The translations under genes and the position numbers were made by a program. Positions 27,670 through 35,682 of a DNA stretch of 64,000 nucleotides are shown here, piece after piece. The notes below the pieces were generated by a model. It did no database searches. It was given only the letters and a program-made list of their open reading frames with translations, and was not told where the DNA came from. This DNA comes from Korobacter sp036501185 (GTDB lineage: Bacteria > Acidobacteriota > Terriglobia > Terriglobales > Acidobacteriaceae). Within the stretch, counting starts at the first letter, position 1. Each line of letters opens with the position of its first letter. The stretch covers positions 83,847 to 147,846 of the forward strand of contig DASYAU010000114.1 in the NCBI GenBank assembly GCA_036501185.1. Direction: 5' to 3'.

Positions 27670-29460
27670 CTATCGAACTTCTGCGTTGAGTTGACTGGGA
27701 GTCAAAAACTTTCCGCTGACCCGCCGGGAAAAGGCGGGCAGTTGAGTCGACATGCGATCGAGTTGACTGCGCAAGTCGGAAACGATTGCGTCTCGATCGA
27801 CGTTATCGCTCGCCGATCCGGACAACAGCACTGCAACATCGGAATGAATGCGCTCCGTCGAGGAAAACGCCCGGTCCACCAGCCAGTGCCAGTCGGACGC
27901 ATCAGTCGAATCGCTCTCCCCACCGGGCGTCGTAGCCGGAAGCACCGGACCCAGCGACTTGCCCAAGCCCTTTAACTGGGACTCAAGAGATTCGAGCTGT
28001 GCCCGTATCAGCACTTCCAACTCTCGTTGTGCGTTGGGGCTGAGCCGTGAGGTAACGTCGGAAGAATAGCGGTCCGACAATCGTCGCAGCGCCCAAGCCG
28101 TATTCAACGCCTTGCGCGCCTGGCTCAACGCTGTATCGACAAATTGCGCGCGGGCAGCAGGATCGGGAAAGCTCGATGTGAGCCGTGTATCGAGGGGAGT
28201 CCCAAAGCCGTTGGCAATCACCACTCGATCGGTTGCCGCATCCGCCACGTACTCGTCGTCCGCATCCTCAACGCTCGTCAAATTCAACTGCGCGAACGGA
28301 ACCACTTCGAGCGCTCGAAGGAGCTCTTCTTTCCTGGCTCCGGTTTCCACGAGACCACTGACGACGACCTTGCGAGAGTCGTCGTCGATCGACACATCGA
28401 TCTGTTCACCCTGGTCTGCTCCAAGCACGTGCAGCAGTACCCTGGCTTTGACTTCCGACTCAAGCAGGTCTTTGGTGGATGGACCCACCGGTATATGTGC
28501 CATTGCGATCGCAGAGCGGTCCGTCGGCACGGGCGTGAAAATGCCCGGCCTTACCTTGGCAAAAGGCAGCACGTCGTAATTCAGTTCGGCGATCTCAACC
28601 GAATCCTGGTCGTCGAAGCGGAAACTTTCAGCCAGCGGATGGTAGTCACTATCCCGCAACGTCAGGGCGACTTCACGCAACGGTCCAGTCACCGTCGTCG
28701 TCTGCACCGTGGTCAATCCGTTGGCCGAATGAATGATGTCGTCATGCTTCTGCGTCAAACTGCCGCGCCATGCGATATACGCCGGAACGGAGAGCGGTTC
28801 CCGAAGATCGAAGTGGCTATGGTTTAACCGCGACTCGACTTCGGGTTTGACCTCCTGGGCCGTCGCGCTCACATCCACTGTCTTGTTCGAAACGCTGTCG
28901 TGATAAACCGTCGTCTTCGCCATCCGGCCGTTGTAACGCACACTAAGCTCGCGATACACGACGGGATGAGCAATAAAACTAAATCGCGATTTCTGCTCGT
29001 GATCGGCCCGCAGGAGTAGATCGTCCGCAGATAATCTTGTTGGAGCCGGCGTCAAAAACCGTCCAAGAAGAACAATGACGAGAATGCAGGCAGCACCCGC
29101 CACAATCGCCGGTCGCCATATCTCCGACCGCGCCGGCAACGAGACGAACGACTTCATCCGCTGCCACGGCGTCTTTTGTTCCACCTGTTTTGCCGCTTCT
29201 TCCAACCTCGCCAGGAACATCGCACGCGATGCATCCGGCAAAGGCATCAGAGGCTTTACGAGTTCATCGCGGTAGTCGACAACGTCCTGGATCGCCCGCT
29301 CGAACTTTTCGGTCCGCACCCGGCAGGTCCAACAGGCTTCGAGGTGCTCTCGAACGCGGTCGGATTCCTGGCTGCCCAATTCGCCGCTCAAGGCAAGTAG
29401 CAATATCGAATCGGCCACGTGTCCACCACTATAGGAAGCAGTGCTCTTTCCTTTACGCAT
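27670..29460 (-). CDS. Membrane anti-sigma factor with zinc-binding N-terminus and large external domain
   Basis: Protein of 596 residues. The N-terminal 60 residues carry a ZAS-type zinc site (His39, Cys43, Cys46 in HLEACWTC) that in this family clamps the partner ECF sigma factor. One membrane segment is at about 115-136 (PAIVAGAACILVIVLLGRFL). About 460 residues follow outside the inner membrane, far longer than in usual zinc-finger anti-sigma factors. This part begins with a sequence resembling a BON-like/propeptide fold (VLLHVLGADQGEQIDVSIDD) and ends in a charged helical stretch. The GGAGGGCAGG site precedes the ATG at 29460, which overlaps the end of the sigma gene by 8 bp, indicating translational coupling. 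Expected role: hold the sigma factor at 29453 until an external cue, possibly proteolysis, releases it. Confidence 0.85.
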   Translation of the reverse strand: MRKGKSTASYSGGHVADSILLLALSGELGSQESDRVREHLEACWTCRVRTEKFERAIQDVVDYRDELVKPLMPLPDASRAMFLARLEEAAKQVEQKTPWQRMKSFVSLPARSEIWRPAIVAGAACILVIVLLGRFLTPAPTRLSADDLLLRADHEQKSRFSFIAHPVVYRELSVRYNGRMAKTTVYHDSVSNKTVDVSATAQEVKPEVESRLNHSHFDLREPLSVPAYIAWRGSLTQKHDDIIHSANGLTTVQTTTVTGPLREVALTLRDSDYHPLAESFRFDDQDSVEIAELNYDVLPFAKVRPGIFTPVPTDRSAIAMAHIPVGPSTKDLLESEVKARVLLHVLGADQGEQIDVSIDDDSRKVVVSGLVETGARKEELLRALEVVPFAQLNLTSVEDADDEYVADAATDRVVIANGFGTPLDTRLTSSFPDPAARAQFVDTALSQARKALNTAWALRRLSDRYSSDVTSRLSPNAQRELEVLIRAQLESLESQLKGLGKSLGPVLPATTPGGESDSTDASDWHWLVDRAFSSTERIHSDVAVLLSGSASDNVDRDAIVSDLRSQLDRMSTQLPAFSRRVSGKFLTPSQLNAEVR

Positions 29461-30040
29461 CCTGCCCTCCAGCCAGCTTCGCTAGTGCGCGCTGAAGTGA
29501 ATCCGCGACGGTCGAGGTCCCTATGCCCATAATTTTCGCGATTTCCCGGTAGCGAAAACCCTCGGCACGAAGGTGAACACACTGCATCTCCTGGCCCGAC
29601 AGGTTCCGCATCGCTTTCACAACTCTTCGCATGCGCTCCTTCCGTAGAACGACTTCTTCAGCATTGGGGGAGGGATCCGCAATACAAAACGCTTCTTCGC
29701 AACCCTCGACATCGCCGAGGGCTGCGTGCCCGCGCTGTTTCTTACAATGGTTGATCGCCAGGTTGTGGGCCACCCGGAACACCCATCCGCGGAGGTTCGG
29801 GTCCGCACCGTCGGCACGCAAATGCTTGTAGACCCGGAGGAAGGTCTCCTGCACGATCTCGTCGGCATCTTCCTGCCGCAAGCCGAGGCAGATTAAGTAG
29901 CGGACTACTGGAAGCCGCAAAGTGTCATACATCTCAACGACTCGCTGCTCGAGCTTATCGACCGTTCCGTCGCGATCTGCATGAAGGCAGAGGTCTAGCG
30001 CGTACTCCGGACCGCTCGTTCGAAAGTGACTCGTAGACAT
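29453..30040 (-). CDS. ECF-type sigma factor, first gene of the core operon
   Basis: Extracytoplasmic-function sigma factor of 195 residues. Region 2 reads VVRYLICLGLRQEDADEIVQ and GWVFRVAHNLAIN. Region 4 reads LSGQEMQCVHLRAEGFRYRE followed by a helix-turn-helix with GIGTSTVADSLQRAL. It is the close paralogue of the factor at 11568. The start at 30040 has no good ribosome binding site; an in-frame ATG later, at MYDTLRLP, would remove the non-conserved N-terminus. It overlaps the anti-sigma gene by 8 bp and heads an eight-gene run that includes a TonB receptor, three proteases and two BNR proteins. Autoregulation of the run is the usual arrangement, though I could not identify the promoter in 30041-30294. 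Confidence 0.92.
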   Translation of the reverse strand: MSTSHFRTSGPEYALDLCLHADRDGTVDKLEQRVVEMYDTLRLPVVRYLICLGLRQEDADEIVQETFLRVYKHLRADGADPNLRGWVFRVAHNLAINHCKKQRGHAALGDVEGCEEAFCIADPSPNAEEVVLRKERMRRVVKAMRNLSGQEMQCVHLRAEGFRYREIAKIMGIGTSTVADSLQRALAKLAGGQDA

Positions 30041-30294
30041 GATTTCAGGGTGAATCGCTCAAACTGGCTTTCCACAACCCCGCGGAAAGCTGCATCTTGC
30101 TGGTGTATTGCATATAGAACACTCGAACATCCCGGATTTCCGGTTGAGCCAGGAAATATTTTCGAAACCTCGAAACTGAGGCCGTCCTTCGTCACGACCG
30201 CGGTTTCCCAGCCCTGAACAAGGCTTAATGACCGTGCCTCAGTCGAGGCATCTCGTCCAAACCCCTGCTGATTCAGGCTTTACACGCGGTATCT

Positions 30295-32160
30295 TTATTT
30301 GCTAGCGGCACCGGTGGCCCGCGGCGCTTTCGTCTGCTCCGACTCGACCTTGAACATCATGAATGGGTATTCAGGTTCCTTGGGACGTCCCGAGAAATGC
30401 CAGCGGAACACCTGTTCTTCCGAACTGGCCTTCGGAGCCAACTCCACGGTCGCAAATTTCCAGCGCGCGCCATCGCTTGGCTTTTGGTTGGCTGCATTTT
30501 CCACCCGCCAATCTGTCAAGTTCACCCGCGATGTCTGCAACTCCACTCTGAATGGCCCCTGCACCGCCAGGGGCGATTTGTTTTCCAGGTGCATGCGGCA
30601 GGAAAACGTATTCGCCTTCCAATCGAATCCGCAATCGTTCGCTACCAGCTTCACCTGCGTGCTGACATCCTTGCTGGCGCGTTCGGGCTCGTGAACATCC
30701 CCACTCACGGTAAATGGTGTGCCGGCCAGTTGCATCACTCCCGACGACCCATCGATCCAGGCCGCATGGAAGACGCCGCTATCATCGGCGCCCAGCCCTT
30801 GCGTGTCGCCCCCTCCGGGGAATCTCGTCGAGATCATCAGCACGTTCAATCCTTGACCTTCGACAGATTCGCCGTCCTCCGTCTTAGGATACGGACTGAT
30901 CTTTGCGCTGGGCTTCCAATTTCCCGGCGCCAAAGGACAGGTGGGCCTTCGTCCACTGGCAACGTTCGGCAGGAACGTCTCACCCCCGTCGAGCGAGGCG
31001 GAGAAATATAGCTCGAAACAATCATCTTTGTGAGACCGTCGATCGTTCCAGCTCACGCCCACCACGCCCCGGTTGTTGACGGCAATCGTCGGATTTGCGT
31101 CATCCACCGGGCCAACGTTGTCGTTCACGGTCGCGGGCTTCGACCACGTCTTGCCGCTATCGGAAGAATGAATTACGCGAATATCATGGTGATCGCCAGA
31201 GGCCTCAACCCAAACCACGTACGCTCGGCCACGATACGGACCGTTGGAGTAGTCGACGGTCGCAAAACCGTTGCCCTGGATCTTGTCGACCTTGAATCCA
31301 GCATCGAAAGCCGCTTTGATCGAAGTCGTGAATATTGACGGTCCAACGGAGTAGGTCTCTCCGCCGTCTCCCGACACCGCTACCCGCAGGTGCCGTGTGA
31401 ACTCGACTTCCTTGTCAAGATCCTTGGAGTCAAAAAGGCTGGCGTCGTCCGCAGCACTGTTGTCGAACGTAAAGAAAGGCACGACCACGGTGCCATCTGG
31501 CTCAACCAGGATGTTCGACATCGCGAACATCCGCTCCTTCTGAGAGTCGCCGATAAGATGAGGATGAACGTAGGTCTTTCCCCCATCCGTCGAAAATGAG
31601 ATGGCCTGGATCCCGTGTTGCTTCCCATCCATGTTCATCGAGTCGCCAGTTGCGCCCGCATAGATGCGGCCGGCAAATCTACCGCTCCGGTCGAACGCCA
31701 TATGTTGCCGGTCGAATCCCTCGATGCCAGGAAGCAGCATCGCTGGCCCCCAAGTGTGCCCCGCGTCCGCCGACCGCACGATCCACAGTCCGTAATGATC
31801 GTTCGACGCGAAATATGCATTCCCTTCGCCGTCGAAGTACGTGATCACGTCCCAACCTTCATCAACATCCTTCGGGAGGGGAATGCGCGCCCAGGTTTTG
31901 CCACCGTCATGGGTCACGTATCCGCTCACTCCCGGGCCCTTATCGCTGATGCGGCAAGACGCAGCAATCTGATCATTCGAATTCTTCGGATTCACTGCAA
32001 AAAAGGATTCGCCATGCGGGTCCGTGGGCGCATCAGCCGAGATGATCGTCGTCGGTCCCACCGCAATCTGCGCGAAGCCGATCGTGCAAAAACAACAAAT
32101 ACCTAGCACCCAAAGGAGTGCGGCGAACGAAGGGAGTATCCACGCTTTTTTCGTTTTCAT
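30295..32160 (-). CDS. Secreted BNR/Asp-box beta-propeller protein
   Basis: Secreted protein of 621 residues. The ATG at 32160 follows CGGAGGACT and begins a signal peptide (FAALLWVLGICCFCTIGFAQ). Asp boxes: THDGGKTW, SADAGHTW, STDGGKTY, SGDGGETY, SSDSGKTW, SLDGGETF. The C-terminal domain is shorter and more diverged than in the other three BNR proteins and contains several cysteines (ANDCGFDWKANTFSCRMHLE), possibly one disulfide. It lacks the GxGAxFDY signature the others share. Follows the S9 gene at 32304 by 143 bp. Its ligand is unknown and sialidase activity is not supported by motifs. Confidence 0.84.
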   Translation of the reverse strand: MKTKKAWILPSFAALLWVLGICCFCTIGFAQIAVGPTTIISADAPTDPHGESFFAVNPKNSNDQIAASCRISDKGPGVSGYVTHDGGKTWARIPLPKDVDEGWDVITYFDGEGNAYFASNDHYGLWIVRSADAGHTWGPAMLLPGIEGFDRQHMAFDRSGRFAGRIYAGATGDSMNMDGKQHGIQAISFSTDGGKTYVHPHLIGDSQKERMFAMSNILVEPDGTVVVPFFTFDNSAADDASLFDSKDLDKEVEFTRHLRVAVSGDGGETYSVGPSIFTTSIKAAFDAGFKVDKIQGNGFATVDYSNGPYRGRAYVVWVEASGDHHDIRVIHSSDSGKTWSKPATVNDNVGPVDDANPTIAVNNRGVVGVSWNDRRSHKDDCFELYFSASLDGGETFLPNVASGRRPTCPLAPGNWKPSAKISPYPKTEDGESVEGQGLNVLMISTRFPGGGDTQGLGADDSGVFHAAWIDGSSGVMQLAGTPFTVSGDVHEPERASKDVSTQVKLVANDCGFDWKANTFSCRMHLENKSPLAVQGPFRVELQTSRVNLTDWRVENAANQKPSDGARWKFATVELAPKASSEEQVFRWHFSGRPKEPEYPFMMFKVESEQTKAPRATGAASK

Positions 32161-32303
32161 AGTCCTCCGATTTCGCCGAAGCAAAATCGCGCTTGTGTCC
32201 AATCAGATTTTTTGCGAACGCCGTTTTTCTATAAGAACACCAACCAACGCTGACTTTTCGGCTAGAACGATTTCCTTGTGGCTAGGCGACCAGCGGATCG
32301 GAA

Positions 32304-34868
32304 CTAATGTCCCTTCTCTTCGCCTTCCTTCTTGGGTTTGGAGAATTCGTCGAACCAGCTGAAGATCTTCGTCCACATGTCCCTGATATTGGCAGGGCTC
32401 TCCAGCACGTGCCCCTCCCCCCAGTAGCGAACGAATTCAGCGCGCTTCCCTTGGCGATAGAGTGAGGTAAAGAACTCTTCACCCTGCTGAATCGCCACGT
32501 AATCCATGTCTCCCTGAATGATCATGATTGGCGTCTTCACGCGGTCGACATAGAAGATAGGGCTATTTCGAACGTACCGCCCGAAGTCCTTCCATGGCGG
32601 ATTGCCCATGCCAACCTGCGCCGACTCCATCAGCGCCTCCACGAACAGATCTTCCTGCGGATGCTCGGCGTAGCGCTCCCGCGCACCCAGTTGTCCATAA
32701 AGGCTGATCAGATCCGATAGACCGGCAAGCGAGACAGCCGCGTTGAAGCGCTGGGTCTGCGTCACGAGTCCGTAGGTTGAAAACCCGCCGAAGCTTTGTC
32801 CCATCAGGAAGAGACGATCAGGATCGGCGATTCCAAGCTCGATGGATTTGTCCACTGCCGGCAGCACTCCCTCCGGCAGGCGCAACATCGGATCCTCCGT
32901 CAGTCCCTCTTCCGCGAGCGGCATGCTTGGGAACAGCACGGCGTAGCCTTTCGCCGCAGGTATCTGGAGGTTCAAGCTCAAACTGCTGTTGATGCTGTCG
33001 TACGTAGGAGGCCTGTCTTTGGCGACCCAACCGTCGTAAACCCACACCAGCAACGGATACTTTTTCCCCGCCTCGTACCCGTAAGGCAGCATGATCCAGC
33101 CCTTGAGCTTCTGTCCGTTGAGACTGACATAGTCAATGCGCTTGAAGTCGCTCTCCGCGACGTTGCGAAGGAATTCGTTCGCCGAAACCAGTGCCGATGA
33201 AGTCTTCGCAGCAAGATCATTGCGCCAAACGTGAAGTCCGTTGCGATCGGTCGCATAGTAGATAGCCGTGGACGTGCTCGGCGAGTAGGCCACCAAATCT
33301 GCTTTCGGCGCGGGTTTCGCGAGCTTCGTGATCTGGTGGGAACCGATATCAAGCAGATAAGGATCGACCAATTCTCCGTTTTGTACGGTAAACACGAGCT
33401 GCGAGTACGTGTCACCCGGAGTGCGGAACTGATCGGTGCCGAAGTTCGACATCGAAGGCCAGACGATGCCGGCAACTTTGTCGTGGAAATCTGCGGTGAG
33501 GTCCTCGACCTTACCGGATGCAGGTTCGATGCGCCAGATCTTAGCATCCGCGACACCTACGAATGCCATACCGCCCTTCTGTGGCCATATCTCTCTGGGA
33601 GTCGATTTCATGCTCGTAGTCAGGCACTGCGTTTTTCCATCCTTCGTTACCAGGTACCAATCGCGCCGCGCGACGACATCCGGCCGTTTATCCCCATCCA
33701 TCTTGGCGGCTAGGACAATAAGTTCGCCGCCGCTGGTCCACTCGAGCTGCGTAGACTGGCGGATAACGGCGCTGGCATCCAGGTGTTCCAGAGGCGTCGA
33801 GGCAACGGAGTGGCTGGCCACATTGAGTCGATATAGGAGCGGAGCTTGGTTCCGCTCGCCGCTGTATCCGAAAAAAACCAACTCGCGGCCATCTGCAGAC
33901 CAGCGCAACGAATCCGGCAGAACATCTTTGCTGATATCGCCTGAGAGCGTGACCGGAGTGCCATCAAGTTGCGCCAGCCCGATCGTGCTGAGACCGCCAG
34001 AAATCGTGCTATCGAATCCGAGAGTTTCGCTTGCCTTCGGATGGAAGATCGAGACCTGTTGGGTGAAAGCCACCGCGTCATGCGTCGGGGAAATCTGCAG
34101 CGAGCGCGCATTTCCCTTCAGGATGGATTTGCTCGTGCCTTTGCCCACATCAATCAGCCACAGTTCGCTTTGCGGACGGTCCGAGAGGGACTCGCTGATT
34201 CCGCTCTGTAGCACGCTGACCGCGGCTTCTTTGCCCTTGGCTGTCTTCGGCCACTCGGCGGTAGCGATGGTCGGAGTCTGCAACTCGATCTTCATTCCCA
34301 GCGGCATCTCCCCTTCGGGGAGTACCGGGCACAGGATATGGTCGTTGTCGATCCACACGAACGGCCGTTCGTGGACGTCCGAATTGAGATCGACCCCCCG
34401 TTTGGTGAGCTGTCGCATTTGGCGGTTGCGGCGGTCCCAGACCCAGAGCATCGCATTGCCGCCACGGGTAGAGAGCATCGCGATCCTCTCCCCATCGGGC
34501 GACCACTGCGGCGACCACCAGCCGGAACCGTCTTTAATTCCGTCGGTGAGGTTGACCGGAGATTCCGACGGCGAAGTTTGCAACCAAACGTCGGAGCCTG
34601 CGTTTCCCCACAAGTACTCCCACTTGTAATTGGCCAGGTATTTCTTGGCGCGAACCCGCGTGAAAGCCAACTGCTTGCCGTCGGGCGAGAAAGAATACGG
34701 CCCTCCGAAGTACATCCCAACGCTCTCGAGTTCAAAAAGATCGTTGACTTCGAAGGGACGCTGCTTGGCCGGAGCCGCATCTTGAGCGAACGTACCCCCT
34801 ACGAGAAGCAGAATGAATGCGAGAAGAAACCATTCGCTAGACGTGTGTTTGAAGCGACGGATCGGCAT
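32304..34868 (-). CDS. Secreted S9 family peptidase
   Basis: Prolyl-oligopeptidase-family enzyme of 854 residues. The ATG at 34868 follows CCAGGAGAATTC and opens a signal peptide (FLLAFILLLVGGTFAQ). A propeller domain follows, with blades such as YSFSPDGKQLAFTRVRAK, PQWSPDGERIAML and LRWSADGRELVFFGYSG. The hydrolase domain has GQSFGG (Ser692), Asp789 in QGDMDYV and His820 in GEGHVLE. An acidic and lysine-rich tail ends the protein. It precedes the BNR gene at 30295, the same S9-then-BNR order as 8945/6898 and 14135/12200. No sigma or receptor gene lies directly upstream, so this pair likely has its own promoter in 34869-35000. Confidence 0.9.
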   Translation of the reverse strand: MPIRRFKHTSSEWFLLAFILLLVGGTFAQDAAPAKQRPFEVNDLFELESVGMYFGGPYSFSPDGKQLAFTRVRAKKYLANYKWEYLWGNAGSDVWLQTSPSESPVNLTDGIKDGSGWWSPQWSPDGERIAMLSTRGGNAMLWVWDRRNRQMRQLTKRGVDLNSDVHERPFVWIDNDHILCPVLPEGEMPLGMKIELQTPTIATAEWPKTAKGKEAAVSVLQSGISESLSDRPQSELWLIDVGKGTSKSILKGNARSLQISPTHDAVAFTQQVSIFHPKASETLGFDSTISGGLSTIGLAQLDGTPVTLSGDISKDVLPDSLRWSADGRELVFFGYSGERNQAPLLYRLNVASHSVASTPLEHLDASAVIRQSTQLEWTSGGELIVLAAKMDGDKRPDVVARRDWYLVTKDGKTQCLTTSMKSTPREIWPQKGGMAFVGVADAKIWRIEPASGKVEDLTADFHDKVAGIVWPSMSNFGTDQFRTPGDTYSQLVFTVQNGELVDPYLLDIGSHQITKLAKPAPKADLVAYSPSTSTAIYYATDRNGLHVWRNDLAAKTSSALVSANEFLRNVAESDFKRIDYVSLNGQKLKGWIMLPYGYEAGKKYPLLVWVYDGWVAKDRPPTYDSINSSLSLNLQIPAAKGYAVLFPSMPLAEEGLTEDPMLRLPEGVLPAVDKSIELGIADPDRLFLMGQSFGGFSTYGLVTQTQRFNAAVSLAGLSDLISLYGQLGARERYAEHPQEDLFVEALMESAQVGMGNPPWKDFGRYVRNSPIFYVDRVKTPIMIIQGDMDYVAIQQGEEFFTSLYRQGKRAEFVRYWGEGHVLESPANIRDMWTKIFSWFDEFSKPKKEGEEKGH

Positions 34869-35100
34869 GAATTCTCCTGGCACGTATTCAATCAACTCAG
34901 TGATCGCCGCAAGGCTGCGCGATAGCGCCCGAAGACGTAGAGATCGGTGTTCGCGCGACGGAGCGCGTCAATGAAAGGGGTTGCACAAACCCATAGGCGG
35001 CGTTCGTTTTCATCACACAAAACAACTTGGCGTGCCATTTTTTCGGCGAAACGAGGAAATTATTGCGGCGATAGTGGCAGAACTTGCAAATCGACGAGTG

Positions 35101-35390
35101 CCTGCGGGGAGGAGCGCCGTTCGAAATCGGCGCTTTGGCTACAGATTAAAGCCGACGTCTTTGGCAAACCTGTCACAGCCGCATGCCGTGGCGCCGCGAT
35201 TCGCGCTACGGTGGGCAGCGGCGCTTTTGCGGCCTTCGAGAAGACCGTCACCGCGTTTGTTCCAAAAGGGACTGTCTACGAACCGCGCCATAACATGCAC
35301 CAGCGCTATGACGAGATTTTCTGCCGTCATAAAGATATGGCCCGCCGCCTGTTCGGTTATGAATCTCCCCCGCGGCTTCTGTCAGTCTGA
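35101..35390 (+). pseudogene. C-terminal remnant of an FGGY-family carbohydrate kinase
   Basis: The frame reads KSALWLQIKADVFGKPV, then CRGAAIRATVGSGAFAAFE, then VPKGTVYEP and HQRYDEIF before the stop at 35388. These match, in order, the C-terminal nucleotide-binding half of FGGY kinases (xylulokinase/glycerol kinase type), where the pattern is SxLWxQIxADVxGxPV ... GAAxxAxVGxG ... P...H..Y. A few residues between PVTA and CRGAA appear deleted, and everything N-terminal, including the catalytic domain, is missing. Upstream sequence in all frames looks non-coding. It borders the peptidase island, consistent with a rearrangement breakpoint. Recognition is by motif only. Confidence 0.6.
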
Positions 35391-35450
35391 GCGTCGTGTA
35401 CAATCTACCCCATTGGTACTTAACCTTTGCGATAGAACAGGTGGGATCAG

Positions 35451-35654
35451 TTGAACACTGAAAGTATTCTTGAACAACTTAGAGAAGAGCGCGACCGTAT
35501 CGAGCAGGCAATTCGCTCACTAGAGTCCATCGGCGGAAAAGTAAAGTCCCCAGGACGCCACCGCAGGCGGCATATGTCGGTAGACGCAAGGCGACGCATT
35601 GGAATTGCGATGAAGAAGAGATGGGCAGAGAGGAAAAAGGGAAAAGCGGCGTAG
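35451..35654 (+). CDS. Small basic protein with NUMOD3-like C-terminus
   Basis: Protein of 67 residues starting at TTG, with AGGTGGG nine bases before it. The N-terminal half is a charged helix (SILEQLREERDRIEQAIRSL), probably a coiled coil. The C-terminal half is strongly basic (MSVDARRRIGIAMKKRWAER) and resembles the NUMOD3/AT-hook-like DNA-binding motif. Very similar short proteins recur in Acidobacteriota in my knowledge of the group, so it is likely real despite its size. Function unknown; nucleic-acid binding is an inference. Confidence 0.7.
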   Translation: MNTESILEQLREERDRIEQAIRSLESIGGKVKSPGRHRRRHMSVDARRRIGIAMKKRWAERKKGKAA

Positions 35655-35682
35655 CGGAATGGAATTCTTTAGAATGCCGTTT

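Noticed and set aside
6898..32160. Calling the BNR proteins exo-alpha-sialidases
   Set aside because: Asp boxes only show the propeller fold. The FRIP-type motif is missing and no sialic acid genes lie nearby.
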